NCBI GenBank assembly: GCA_001643675.2
Contig: LSRY02000030.1
Span: 978,501-1,042,500, forward strand
DNA: 64,000 nucleotides
Reading direction: 5' to 3'
DNA from: Monocercomonoides exilis
Taxonomy: Eukaryota > Preaxostyla > Oxymonadida > Polymastigidae
Every line of letters begins with the position of its first letter. Within the stretch, counting starts at the first letter, position 1. A model generated the notes under the pieces. The model was not told the DNA's origin. It saw only the letters and a program-made list of their open reading frames with translations, and searched no databases. Both the position numbers and the translations under genes were made by a program. Of this stretch, positions 48,501 to 61,894 are shown one piece after another.

Positions 48501-48757
48501 TTAATATTATATAACACACCATTTATCTTTTTATGTGAAATTCCTGGAGAAGATGGCGAAAATGTCACTTTATCACTTTTTAATGGCATTTTATGGTTAC
48601 CTTTTCAAAAGTAAATTATATACTCAGATCATAATATTGTTTGTTCACTTTTATTGGATATATTTTTATAATTGGCTGTTTAAATTTGTTATTTGTATTG
48701 CTAAAATGCGTTTATTTTATTATTTATTTGTTTTTTGTTTTTCTTACAGTCCACAGA

Positions 48758-49729
48758 ATGGCACTTGGCAAGAACAAGAAATTGTCCAAAGGAACAAAGA
48801 AGGGAGGAAAAAAGAAGGTGTATGTAAATGTACCTTATTTATTTATTAAGTTTATGCATCATGTAATTATTAAAAAGTGTTGATCCATTTGCACGTAAGG
48901 AATGGTACGAAGTGAAAGTTCCAAATTGCTTCACAAACCGTGTTCTGGGAAAGACATTTGTCAACCGTTCCCAGGGAACAAGTGTGCATTAAGTCTTTGC
49001 ATTACTGGAAGCATTTAGCAATCCATATTTTGTGAAATTTTACTTTTTATGGATATAACTTGTAATTTTTAATTTTCTGTAATCTTTCGAATAGAACTTG
49101 CAAAGGATGCTTTGAAAGGTCGCGTTTTTGAAGCATTCCTTGCTGATCTTAACCAGGGTGGTGATGTTGATCAATTCCGCAAAATCCGCTTGAGATGCGA
49201 GGATGTTCAAGGAGCCAACTGCTTGACCAACTTCCACGGAATGACAATCACAGCTGACAAATTGCGCTCAATGATCAAGAAGTGGCAAACTCTTATTGAG
49301 GCGCATGCAGATGTTAAGACAAGCGACGGATACGTTCTTCGCGTGTTCTGCATCGGCTTCACACGTCACTTGAGAGGATCAGTCAAGAAGACAGCCTACG
49401 CTCAAGGCCAAAAAGTTCGCCAAATCAGAAAGAAAATGGTTGAAGTCATCCGCCGTCAATGCCAGGAAAGTGATCTTCGCGGAGTTGTTGTGAAGCTTCA
49501 GACAGAATCAATGGGAAAAGAGATTGAAAAAGTTACAAAGACTATTTTCCCGCTCCACAATGTTCTTATCCGCAAAGTAAAAGTTATCAAGGCACCTAAG
49601 ATGGATGTGTCGAAATTGTTGGAATTCTACTCCGACTCACAATCAGCACAAGCTGCTCAGGCTGCTGCTCTTGAAGCTGCTGCTGTTCCTGAAACAAAGG
49701 AACCAGAACAAGAACAGGTTGCTGCTTAA
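48758..49729 (+). CDS. RPS3A: 40S ribosomal protein S3a (eS1)
   Basis: Small-subunit ribosomal protein eS1, sited near the mRNA exit of the 40S subunit. Exons 48758-48819, 48878-48981 and 49095-49729 (TAA) give about 266 residues, the usual family length. The joins produce the conserved [30 protein letters not shown] and [19 protein letters not shown]. Exon 3 holds [48 protein letters not shown] and [13 protein letters not shown]. The C-terminus is Ala/Glu-rich. Introns are 58 and 113 nt with GTATGT and GTGTGC donors. An acceptor TTCTTACAG nine bases before the ATG suggests an extra intron in the 5' leader. Codon use is GC-richer than the surroundings, as for a highly expressed gene. Confidence 0.96.
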
Positions 49730-50208
49730 ATGTTTTGATAACTTTAAATTAGTTAAAAATGGAAATTTGTATTGAAAGCATCTTTACAATAGTCAATAAT
49801 TCATGTTTGTATTTTGCACTTCATAACTACATTTTCAAAAGCCTCTGTGGATGACAAACGAAAGATGAATTTTCAAATAATTTAATTATTTTTTTTTTAA
49901 AAAAAAAAATAATAATTATTATTATTATAACAATTTAATTTTTCGGGTTTTCTGTTGTTGTCTTACAAAAAATTTGAGCTTTTTATTTTTTGAGCAGCCC
50001 ATACCATCTTTCATATTAATAATATCAATTTTATCTCTGGCAATTTTCACCGAATAAAAAGGTTGCAAACTTATATAGCAAGTTTATGCAACAAACTGTT
50101 AGAGTTTGAGACAATGCATTTAATAATTAAATCTATAATCTTGTTTTATTGCTTTTTTTTTCAACAATATTCATTAAAAACTGTCTCTTTCGGTGTTATT
50201 TTTTTAAG
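49730..50208. other. Intergenic DNA, probably holding exon 1 of the DOCK gene
   Basis: AT-rich. The DOCK reading frame enters through an acceptor at 50207-50208, so a start codon and at least one short exon must lie upstream, perhaps near ATG 50087. No donor can be fixed with confidence. Confidence 0.4.
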
Positions 50209-53200
50209 GATGTTCTGGAACTTCAGGATCAAGCCAAAAAAACTTTGGACATATGTGGGCTATCTCAAGAATTGTATTTTCATTCTCACAACGTGACAGA
50301 GCTCCTTCCATTCCAAAAAGATCCGATGCTTTCTTCAGCGTCCATCAATGTTCCAAAACCATTAACTGTTAAGTTACCACCTCAAGGGTTAAGAACATCC
50401 TCTTCATTTGGAGATGAAGAAGAAATTCAAAGCGACCAAGATGATGTGAAGGAAATCTTCAATTGTGCTTTTGCATCACAAATATTAAGACAATCACAAC
50501 TATCAACTCGCATTCCATTTTCAAATATGACATATATTAAAAACAACCGTTTTCAAGCTGTGCCACAAACTGCAATTCCAAAGGATTCAGTTCCACCATG
50601 TTTTCACTTGGCCGTGATGGTTGACTCATTATCTTTAGCAGTGTGCAATTCATGTTGTAATTAGTACTTATATTTTTATTAATTTTTTGCATTTTTATTG
50701 TCTTATAAATCTCGTTGTTTGTTGTGAAGCTTTGCGATAAAGTTGATATCTACGGTTCTCTCTTCAGATTTGATGCCAACGTCCAGCGCCACGTGCAATT
50801 CACCGAAGAATTTCACCTCCGATTCTCTCCAATCGGGAATGGAGGTGGGCAGATGGCTATTGAATCCAACTGCATCTGCCTGTTTAAAGAGCTTTTGCCT
50901 TCTGATCTGGAGGCAGACATGACGCTGCTTATGCGAATTGTGCGTGAAGGCAAAGTCAACCTCGAAAAGTCCAAAAAATCAGCAAAGGCGCACAAAGAGC
51001 CTGTTCGGTGCATCGTCGGGTATTCGATGATTCTACTGGGCAGATTGAGCCAGCAGGAAATACGCACTGCTTTGTCACATGCTGGATGGAATGGTAACAA
51101 TCAGATACACCAAACTAAATCTCTTCAATTTACTTCCTCTTCTTCCTCTTCTTCTTCAATTCCACCACTTCTGCATCCAGCAAAGGAAATCTCTTCTCAA
51201 TCAGTCCACAACACGCTTTCAACCCCTTCCTCTTCCTCTTCCTCCTCTTCCTCCTCTTCATCCCCAATGAACGAGCTCCCTTCTGATCTTTCTGATCCCG
51301 AAAAGCCCAAAGGCACCTCCACATCGCTGCTTGGCCATCTCTCCCGCGCTCTTTCCCGCCCACTGCGCCTGTGGAACCAGCCAGTCTACGCAGCACAACG
51401 TGGCGAGGCGCTTTCGCTTCTGATCGACCGCCTGGCACACGAAGAAGGATGCGACACGATAAAGGGAAACAACCAGATCACTGTGTCATTCGTGCTGATT
51501 TCGTGTGGGGGTGAATGTGAGGGGAAAGAAGTGAAGGAAGGAGTGGAAACATCAGCAGAAGCAGAGGCAGCAGCAGAAGCAGCAGCATCGGCAGCGATGA
51601 AGGCAGACTATGCGGCTGTTTGTCCATTGGCTCAGCTTCAGTTGTCTCCATATGCACACCCCACTGACAGAAGGCATTCATGTTATGTGACACTGCTGAG
51701 ATGCGATTTTGACAAGGGAGAGAAGAAATCAGAGAGGAACATTGAGATTGAGATGCAGATACTCCACAACGAAGGGAAGCTGTTTCCGAAGGATGTGCTG
51801 CTGCCCGCGGTGAATCTGGGGAAAGAAGAAAAAGAAGAGAAAAATGCAAGTGATAAACAAGATTTATGTCAAAAAGTTAATGAAGAAGCTTCCAAACAGC
51901 AAGTGAATCAAATGAACACTCAGAACAATGACAAATCTTCTCCTTCTCTTTCCTCCTCTCATTCATCGCATTCATCACATTCAACACATTCTCCCCATCT
52001 CCTCTTCCGCAAGCCAGCAGAGATCGCCTTCCCTTCTGTTTGTGTGGGCAAAGATGTCCATTCTCAGCCAGGCGCCGTCTACCGCAGCTGTGTCTTCTAC
52101 CACAACAACACGCCCCTCTGGGAAGAGCTGATAAACACACACATTCCCTTCCATTTGATGAAGAAAGTGCATTTTCTGTTCACTTTCCGGCACATTTCGA
52201 TGAACAACGAGGAGACAAAGCCGTTTGCCTATGCGTTCATCAAACCTTTCACCAATGGAGCGTTCATTCAGAACAAAGTGCATTTTCTGGATGCATTTGT
52301 GTGGGACGAGCAAACAGTGAAGACACGAAGCTATTTGAATGAACAGCCATCATCGAATTTTGTATACTTGTCATCATCAAATAATAACAATAACAATAAT
52401 AATAATAACACTGCTTCTTCCTCTTCTTCTTCTCTTTCTCCTTTGGAGCGATTAAAGCCTAATGCGCTTGCCATTCGTTTCACAATGGCATCAACAGAAG
52501 TGTCAAACCATCGCGACATTTGGGAAATACTCTCGTACAACGATAAGCATTCCATTGACCAGTTTTCATCATCATCATCTTCTTCTTCTTCTTCCTCCTC
52601 CTCCTCCTCTTCTTCTTCTTCAGTCAGTCCATTCATTCGTTCGATGCTTGGGGAGAAGAAAGAGCAAGAGTGCTGGATCCGCTTCAACAGCGTCAGCCTC
52701 ATCGAGCAGATGAGGGTGCTCCGCATAGTCATGAACTCTCTTTTCTCCATCATGACGAATGAGTCTCTTCTGCCCGATGAGCGCAATTCTGCCTTCAACG
52801 CCATCACACAGCTCATCCGGAAGCCGTTGAAAGCCGGGAGGGATTATCTGCCCGCGATTCAGCAGTATCTGAATGAGTGCTTCTATTTCCCGACTGCGTT
52901 TCGGTATATTTTGCATTTCATCATCTTCTTCGTGCAGAGTGTGCAAGAAGAGCTGCAGCTGTCGTTTGGGCGGGCGACGACGACGATTCCGACGGATGTG
53001 TTTGTGTCGCTGAAGTATCTGCTGATGTTTACGAACAAGTCGAATGACCAGAGAATGGAGAGGATTGAGGTGGTGAAGAGGGAGAGGAAGGAGAAAGAGG
53101 AGAAGGAGAAGGAGAGGAAGGAGAAAGAGAAAGATGATGATGATGATGAACAGAAAAAGTTGGAAGTGATAAAGCAGAGTGGAAATGAAGGAACGGAACA

Positions 53201-56200
53201 ACAAAATTGTTTGACTTTGAATGAAGAATCAAAAATTGCAAGTTCGAATGCTCAAACAGAAGTTAATGCAATCCTATCAAATGAAGAAGACAAACAAAAT
53301 ATTGAGCAGAAATCCAATTTATCTGATTCATCAAAAGAAAGATCGAAAGAAGAAGAAGTCAAAAAAGAAGAAGAAGAATATTCAGAAAGTGAACCAAGCG
53401 ATGAGCTAACATTGCTTGGGATGCCCAATGAATGCACCATGTTCTACGGGAAGATGCTTCGGGAGGCAGGCAATTTTCTGAGCAGCGCAATCAGCTTGCG
53501 AAAAGCCGCACAGTCGATTCTGATCAAAAGCCTGTCGGATTCGCTTCCGGAGATTGTGCACATCTTCTCCAAAGAAGAATGTGCAGGGCAAGTTCATGTG
53601 CTTCTGCAGAAGATGCTGAAGATCAACGAAGTGACAGCAGCAACACACCAGACATACTTCACAGACAAACTGAATTTCGTGTCACTTGTGATGGACCAGC
53701 CGTTTTTCCTGTGCAAAGCGAGCAGAGGAAAGCTGATGGGGGATGTGTTTGCAGTTGTGAAGGAGCATTTGAGGTTGTATTCGACACAGGCTGTGGAAAT
53801 TCTGATGAAGCTGCTGATGATTGTGGGGCTGGAGCATTTCAGAGGAGAACATGAGGAGTTGAGAGGAAAAGGGGGTGTGGTGAAGGAAGAGGGGAAGGGG
53901 AAGGGGAAGGGGAAAAGGAAGGAAAAGAAAATGAAGGAGAATAAAAGCAAAGATGATTCAAAAGAAGCAGAAGAAACACATTTTTCTTCATCCGCTCATC
54001 AATCAACCAATTCTTATTCCAAAGCTAACAAAACAGCTGAATCTCAATCAGCATCCAATGAAGAGAACATTGTTATTTGGCTTCTTTCTCTTCTTCCTCC
54101 TCTTTTGTGCTGGCTGAATGTTCTTGCGCTGGACGAAAGGACGTTCAACTTCCGTTTTCTGAAGCCGATTTATGAGCAGAGGAACACACAGCATGAGAAT
54201 GAGAAGAAGAACGAAGGGAAAGAGAAGGAGAAGGAGAAGGAGAAAGAGAAAGAGAAAGAAAGGGAGAGAGAGAGGGAAAGGGAAAGGGAAAGGGAAAGAG
54301 AGAAAGAGAAGGAGAAAGAAGGAGAAAGAGAAAAAGAAAGAGAAAGCGACACATTCAAAAAGCGTGGAGAAAACTGGCGTCTTCGTGAAGAAGCAGAGCG
54401 GAAAGCGAAAGAGCTTGAGAAAGATCCAATTGCCTTCTTTCAGCACCACACCCAATTGAAAGCACAGCTGATGGCCGCTCTTATTTCTGTTGTTGATCTG
54501 CTTCCTGACAGGAGTCTTGAAATGTTCCTGAGAAGGAAGAAAATGCTGGGGTTTGTCTATCCTGACTGCTTGAATGACAACAACAATGGAGGAGTTAATG
54601 CGATTTATGCATTGGATTCTTCTTCTTCTTCTTCTTCTTCTCATTCTTCTTCTTCTTTCCCTGTTCAGTTGCCTTTTCCTTCTTCATCTTCCTCTTCCTC
54701 TTCCTCCTCTTCCTCTTCCCTTTCTTTATCCTCGTCCTCCTCTTCTTCTTCTCTCATACCATTAACGTCTTCTTTAACTCCTCCTATTTCTTGTATGTCT
54801 TATGCTTCTTCTTCTGTTTCATCTCGTCTTTCTTCTGTTTTCTCTCCTTCTCTTCCTCTTCCTCCTTCATCTTCTCATTTGCATTCTCACCCTCCTTCTC
54901 CTTCTCCTCCTCTTTCTCTCACTTCTTCCTTCTCTTCTCCTTCTCTTTGGTCTTCCAATCAACCTGTTCCTTCTCCTCCTTCAATAACTTCATCATCATC
55001 TTCTTCTTCTCTTTCTCTTTCTTCTTCCTCATCATCATCTTCTTCTTCTTCCCCCTTCCCTCCTCTTCTCCTTGACTCTCTTTCCAACCCTCCTCTTCCC
55101 TTTTCCTACCGCACCAACTGCGATCTTCTTTCTCTTCCTCCTCTTCCTCAATACCCTTCTGATGCCTTCCTCCTCCTCTTCGAGTCCTTTTTGACTGTCA
55201 AATTCTTCCCTTCTGAATGGAGCTGGATGCATCTCCTGTTTCTGAAGATGACATTTCGCCTTCTTCTTCTGATGCTTCCTCATCTGTGCGAATTAACCTT
55301 GTTCGAAAGAAAACCGTTTCTCTATTTGAACAACAGGTTTGTTCAGTCACATGCTTCGCATTTCTTGTCTTCTCTTTCTTCTTCTTCTTCTTCTTCTTCT
55401 TCTTCTTCTTCTTCTGAAGATTCTCTTTCTTCCTTCCACCCCAAAATCGGCCTATCAAAAACAATGAGTTTTGCTAAGCCTTCTGATTTGATTCGTTCTG
55501 TCTCATATGCTTCTCCTTCTCTTTCTTCTTCTCTTTCTTTATCTTCTTCTTCTTCTTCTTCTTCTTCTTTTCTTTCTTCTTCTTCTTCTTCCTCTTCTAT
55601 TCCTCCTCTTCCTCCTTCTCATTCTCATTCTCTTCATCAGCTTCATTCTAATTCTCATTCTAAATCTAATTCAAACCAAAATTCTCTTCATAACTCACCT
55701 GTTTTGCAGCCTTCTTCTTTTCCTTCTTCTTCTTCTTCTAATTCTCCTTCCTCTTGTTCTCCTCGCCAATCAACTTTCTCATCATCATCATCATCATCAT
55801 CTTCTTCTTCTTCTTCTTCTTCTTCTTCTTCTTCTTCTTCTTCTTCTTTTAATGACTCATCTATTGCTACTAGTCAAAATATTGATGATGAAATATCATC
55901 ATCATCATTAACATCATCTTCTTCATCAACTTCATTAGATTCATCATCATCATCATCTTCTTCTTCTTCTTCTTCAATCAAAGAGCCTTCCCCTTCCCCT
56001 TCCCCTTCTCCTTCTCCTTCTCCTTCTTCTCCTCCTCCTTCCATTCCATCCAACAACAGAAACATAACACAATCACAACATTCTCTTCAATCTTCTCCTC
56101 CTCTCCCTCCTCCTTCACTGCCTGTTCAAGATATTCACAAGAACAATGAAGAAAGAAATGAAATTGCAGATAGCTCAAAAGATTCTTCATTATCATCTTC

Positions 56201-59200
56201 TTCTTCTCCTTCCTCTTCCTCTTCTTCCCCTTCTTCTTCTTCATTAAATTCTCCAATAATTTCTCATCAAACTGAAAATCCTGTTATATTAGAAGCATCG
56301 TCTTCTTCTTCTTCTTCTTCTTCTTCTTCTGATCATATTTCAGTCGCTTCAACATCTTTGCCTTCTTCCCCATCTTCTTCCGCTCCTTCTTCTCCTGTTT
56401 CTCAATCTGTTTCACCTTCTCCTTCTTCTTCCTCCTCTTCTTCCTCTTCTTCTTCTTCTCTTTCTCCTTCCCTTTCCTCTTCCTCCTCTCCTTCTTCTCT
56501 TTCTTCTTCTTCCTCTTCTTCTTCTTCCTCTTTGCCAACACGCAAACGTCTTCATTTGAAATCTCAATCAAATGTTTCTCATTTGATTAACTTCGATAAA
56601 TCTGCCACTGTTTCATCTGAAGCGTATTCATCATTATCTTCCACTTATTCTTCTCCATCTTCTTCTTCTTCTTCTCTTTCTTCTTCTCTTTCATCCTCTT
56701 CTTCTTCTTCTTCTTCTTCTTCTTCCTCTCCTTCCCTTCCCTTCCCTCTCTCCTCCTCTCCTCTCCTCTTTTCCATTGCCAATCGCATCCAGTCCTTCTC
56801 TTTGTCTCGTTTTGCCACTCTTCTTGTCTCTTTCACTCAAATTGCCTTCGAACAAGCTCCAAAGAATCAAATCGCCTTCTTTTTGGACTATGTGAATAAC
56901 TTGGTGATGGCTGAGTGTGTTGGAGAGGAAGGTGGAATTAACGCTGTTTCCAGTTCTTCTTTTGCTTCTTCTTTTGTTTCTTCTCCTTCTTCTCTTGTGC
57001 AATCTCAGACTTCATCGTTGGTTTCAAATGCCTCAAATACTCAATCATTGTTATCATCATCATCTTCTTCTTCTTCTTCATTAAGCGATAATTTTTCTGA
57101 TATTTCTTCATCTCCTCTTCCCTTCACCACTCCTTTCATCGCTTTCTGTTCTCTTCTTATGGATCAACTCACTTTTCCTTCCTCCTCCTTTTCCTCCTCC
57201 TCCTCCTCTTCTTCTTCTTCTTCTTCTTCTTCTTCTTCTTCTTCAAACAGAAGAATGTCATCATCATCTTCTTCTTCTTCACTTGCTTCGCTGGCTAAGT
57301 CCTTTTTGAATGCAAATGTCCCTCCGATTGATTTGCTGGTGCTTCCATTGATGAACAAAAAGCCTCAAACTCATTCTGAGTCAGAAATAGAGGAGCAATC
57401 ATCTTCTTCTCCTTCTCCTTTATCTTCTCCTTCTCCTCTTTCTCTTTCTCTTCCAACCTTTTCTGAAAATTCTTCTTCTTCTTCTCTTTCTCTTTCAACT
57501 TCCTCCTCTTCCTCTTCCTCCAATCGTCATTCTCTTTCCTCTCGTTTCTCATTCATTCTTTCCTTCTTCAGAAAATATCATCCAATTTCTGATGAGACCA
57601 CACAAAATGCTCGTTTGATGCTTCAATTGCTGTTCTCCCCTTACGAACACCTCTTTCTGACTATTGCAAATGAAAAGAGGAAGAAGAAGGAGAAGGAAAA
57701 GGAAAAGGAAAAAGAAGAAAGAATTGAGAATCCAAACACGCAACAAATGAATTTGCCTGAAGAAACAACCGAAACCATCTCAAAAGATAGCATCAACAGT
57801 AACAATAACATCACACCAGCAGTGTTTGCATTGTCACATGTTTATAACTCTATTCGTATTCCTCTTTCGACTTCTCTTCTGCCTTTTGGAAGGATTCTTG
57901 TCTCCAGTTTCAACAGACTCATTGCCAGTGAGTTCTGCTTGATGCAACAGGCAATTTGCTCTTTGCTGTTCAATTTGTGGGAGGAAGTGTGCAAGTGGAG
58001 AGAAAAGAGAAGGAATGAGAAAGGGAAGAGGAAAGGGAATAGGAAAGGGAATAGGAAAGTTGAATCGGAGGAAGAGAAGGATGGGGATGTTATGAGTGAA
58101 GAAGAAGAAGAAGAAGAAGAAGATTATGATTATGATGATAATATTGATGACGATGATAGTGAAGAAGATCTTGATGAAGAGGATAACGACAAATATGATG
58201 ATGATGATGATGATGAGGTGGAAGAAGAAGAAGGTATTGAGAATCATAACCACAACAACAACAAGAAGAAGAAGTATCACCATTCTCATCCATCCAATCA
58301 AACAAATCTCATTTCTCCTCGCTTCCTCCACTCACTCATCTACCAGACGCTGCAGATGGCGATCCACAGCTACGGCAAGGTGCATGCGATGAGCAAGACA
58401 CTTCTTGCTTTGTACATTCGTGAAGATGCTAAGCAGCACAATGGAAGCATCCGGCGTGTGGAGCCAGAGCTGATTGGGTGCATCTACCAGCTCTGCCACT
58501 CCGTCTCAGCCGAAGAGCAGCTGACGTCGATTTTTGACACCCAGTTTGTTGCGCTGGCATCGAAGGATCCGGTTGTGGAAGGGACGAAGACGCAAGGGGA
58601 GCTCAGACTGGCTGAGGAGGATGTGGTGCGGGTGGTGAGGAACATCAGAGAAGTGGTGGAGCAGCTGAAGAGTCTGCGGTGTCTCAAGGCGCTGAAACAA
58701 CCGCTGGTGGCAGAGGACGAAATGGCGCACTGCTATCTGGAGCTGATATCACGGCTGAAAGTGGCGAAGCGGAGGAGTCTTGTGCTGAAGTATCAGAACG
58801 AGCTGCTGGAGATGCACACGAAGCTGGGAAACTACGAAGAGTGTGGCGAATGCCTCATTTGGATGAGCGAGGCGTTCAGTCTGACTGATGCGGCTGTCCC
58901 TGCGTTTGGAGCGTTTCCGGCGCAGACGTCGAGAGAAAGACATTTTGCGCTGGTGAGGAAGGCGGTGGAGTGTTGTGATTTGGGGGGCTATTGGGAAAGA
59001 GGGGTTGAGATCATCGACCCGGTTGTGCAGCATCTGAGAACGAAGTGCCTGAAATATGAGATGGTTGCTCAGCTGATGGTATGTGTTTGTTTTTTTGCTG
59101 ATGAAAAAGAAATGTAAATTAAATATTGATGTTTTATTGTTTTTGAAATTATTTTATAAATCTTTTTGTTATGTTGTTGATTATCTCATTTTTCTCATTA

Positions 59201-60652
59201 TTGAAAAAAACTTGTTTGAATTCTTTTATCTTCCATTTGTATTTTTTTTTTTTTTTACAGGCAACCGAATCCGAGCTGTTTTCGAAGATTGTGAGTCAAA
59301 AGCGCGATCTGTGGCCGAACTTCTATTTTGTGCAGTTTGTAGGGAAGAAGTTCAAAGAGCATTATCTGCACAACAGCGAGTGTGTGTACAGGCAGCCAGC
59401 GAATGTGCGGTTGGATGTGTTCACCCGAACGATGAAGGAGAAGTTCAAAGAGATGAAAGTGGAGAGCGGGGCGAAGAAAGTGCCAGAAGGGGCAGAGGAA
59501 GACGAAGAGTGTGGATTGGTTCTGATCACAGGAGGGCTTGTTGCAGTGAGAGAGGAAGATTATTTGAGGGAAAAGAGGTTTGCCAGCAGATACGACAATA
59601 TCCTGTCTCTCTCTCAGCGAAGAAGAGCAGAAGGAAACGAGATGGAAACAGAAGGGGAGAAAAGAGGGAAGAGCAAAAACAAGAGAAGTGCGAGTGCAAT
59701 TGAAGAGATAGAGAAAGGGGAAAGGGGAAGAACAGGTGATGTGGCAGCCAATTTGGATGAAGAATTGGAAGAGACCGATGCAGAAGATGAGCTGATGGAG
59801 GAGGAAGACGATGGCGAAGACAGCAGCGTTGCCGACGATGCAGCAGAAGCAAACGGAGGCCGTGCGACGAGAAGAAGAGACGTGGACATTGAGCTTGTGG
59901 ACGACTACACAAACAGCTCTCTCTTTGCAAACCACAGAAACTCGTTGAATGCTCATTCTTCTTCTCTTTCTTCTTCTCTTTCTTCTTCTTCTTCCTCTTA
60001 TTCATCCAATTTCTCTTCCCAGTTGCAGCCAGCAGAGTCTGTTCCGAAGTACATCCGCGATGCTGCCTCCCATTTCAAGCAGCACATCTTCCTCAGCACG
60101 AAGACCGTGGAACTTGGCGGCAAGCAGCGCGGCTTTGAGCTCCGGACGCAGCAGAAGATGAGCACATATTTGTTTACCAGCCGCACTTTTCCGTCGCTTT
60201 CAAGAAGGCTCCATGTGGAGCGGAAGGAGGTTCTCCTCTTCTCGCCCATCCAGTCGGCCACGCTGACGGTGATGGAGAAGACGAGGGAGCTGAAAGAGGC
60301 GATAGAAGTGTACTCGGCGCCAGATGCAGCTAAGACAGCGCCTGTGAGCAAGCTGACGATGCTGCTGCAAGGGGTGATCGATCCAGGCGTGGGAGGAGGG
60401 CTGAGGAAGTACTTGGACAACTTCTGCGACAGAGAGTATCTGATGAAGGATCCGCTGGTGAGGCAGATGCAGCTGGACGACTTGTTTGAAGAGATGCGCA
60501 TTCAGTGCAGAATGTCGCAGATGGCAATGGAAGTCCATGCGCGTGTGTGTTCGGGGCCGGCGAGGAATCTGCATGAGCTGCTTGAAGGTAAACTGGCTTT
60601 GCTGATTGAGTCGGTGGAGGAGAAGGCGATGATGTTTGAGTCGCGAAGGTGA
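50209..60652 (+). CDS. DOCK-family Rho/Rac guanine-nucleotide exchange factor
   Basis: Three exons seen: 50209-50640, 50730-59078 and 59261-60652 (TGA), about 3390 residues; the 5' start is missing. Donors GTGTGC and GTATGT. DOCK proteins activate Rac/Cdc42 GTPases through a DHR-2 domain and bind membranes through a C2-like DHR-1. Here DHR-1 lies near residues 560-680 (VYRSCVFYHNNTPLWEE, HFLFTFRHISMNNEE). DHR-2 lies at about 2790-3385: YQNELLEMHTKLGNYEE (lobe A), DLWPNFYFVQFVGKKF (lobe B), and LLFSPIQSATLTVMEK with QGVIDPGVGGGLRKY (lobe C). The subgroup looks DOCK1/CED-5-like, without a visible SH3. Between the domains lie very long poly-Ser runs plus Glu/Lys and Asp/Glu tracts, making it nearly twice the usual 1800-2000 residues. 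Confidence 0.9.
50760..57560 (+). repeat. Poly-serine (TCN) and Glu/Lys tracts inside the DOCK gene
   Basis: Many runs of TCT/TCC/TCA codons encode up to about 20 Ser in a row (for example 52565-52620, 54660-54750, 55785-55850, 57170-57245). An AGA/GAG tract at 54215-54350 encodes alternating Glu and Lys/Arg. All stay in frame and none contains a stop. Confidence 0.9.
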
Positions 60653-61156
60653 TTTTTTTTTTCTTTTTTCTTTTTTCTTTTTGGAGTTTTGTGAGTTCTG
60701 AAAAGTTATTTGAAGAGTATTTTGCAATAACCTTATGTTTAATGATGATTTTAAGAGTAAATAAATTTTTATTTTATTTTTATTTTTCATGTTGTTTTTT
60801 AATGTTTTGTTGGAGTTTGTCACCTCAAATTAGAACCGTTGCAGATAATAGGTTTATGTTGATGGAATGTGTATCTCAGTTTTTGATGTTTGTTATTCAG
60901 AATGTGAAAGATGCTTTTCTTTTTTTTGATTTTATGTTCAAATGTATGTTTTATGATTTTATAATTTATTTCTTTTGCTTTCATAAATTTTATCATGTTT
61001 AATGTTTTGTGTGAATACTAAAACAAAATGTTTGTTAAAGAAATAGAAAGCTGCTTTTTTCTTTTGCAATAAAGAATAATTTTTAGATGCCTAATGCTCA
61101 AATAAAATAATAGATATTTCCAAATCAATTCGAAGGGGGAGGAAAAAAAAAAAAAA

Positions 61157-61203
<47 letters not shown>

Positions 61204-61894
61204 GAGAGAAAGAGAGAAAGAGAGAAAGAAAGAAAGAGAGAAAGAGAGAAAGAGAGAAAGAGAGAAAGAGAGAAAGAGAGAAAGAGAGAGAGAGAAGTTA
61301 TAGCAGAGAAGTTTTCATGTGATAAGTCATTTTGTTTTGTTGTGGATTGATATTAATAATTATGTATTTCGAACGATTTTTTAAGAACCTCTCTTGAAAT
61401 CTTTCAATAGCATAACCAGATAATTCGTCGAAACAGTTTTGAACAAATTTTCCTTCTGATTCGTCAGTTCCAAAGAATATTCACTTCATTAGCATGATTT
61501 TATTGAAATTTTCTTGTTTCAAATTCTTTTTTAAAAAAAATTGGCATATCAAATTCATCATTGTCTTAATTATTAAAACTCCATTAATTATGATTTTAAA
61601 AAAAAAAGATAAAATAAACTCAAAAATTTTATAAAGTCCGTTCAAAAACTCTCAAAAAAAATATGAAGAATATGTTTTTGATAAAACAACAATTCATATT
61701 TATCGACTATTTACTAAAATAAATTCATTCTCATTTTCCTGATTGTCAACATTCTTAAAACTATCTGCCCAAACAAGCAGGCAAAGAAAGGAATTATCTC
61801 ATATAAATAATAAATACTCAAATCAAATAAGACAGATAGAAATTGCGAAGATGAGCAAGCGTTCCGTTGAATTTACTGGAAGCATTTGACTCGT
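60653..61894. other. Intergenic DNA with A/GA microsatellite
   Basis: No gene seen in about 1.2 kb between convergent genes. A poly-A run followed by (GA)n and (GAAA/GAGA)n spans about 61143-61295. Confidence 0.6.

Noticed and set aside
51130-51440. Small minus-strand frames across the DOCK exon
   Set aside because: They are antisense shadows of conserved DOCK coding sequence and serine tracts.
61143-61295. CRISPR-like or satellite array
   Set aside because: It is a plain poly-A plus GA/GAAA microsatellite without spacers.
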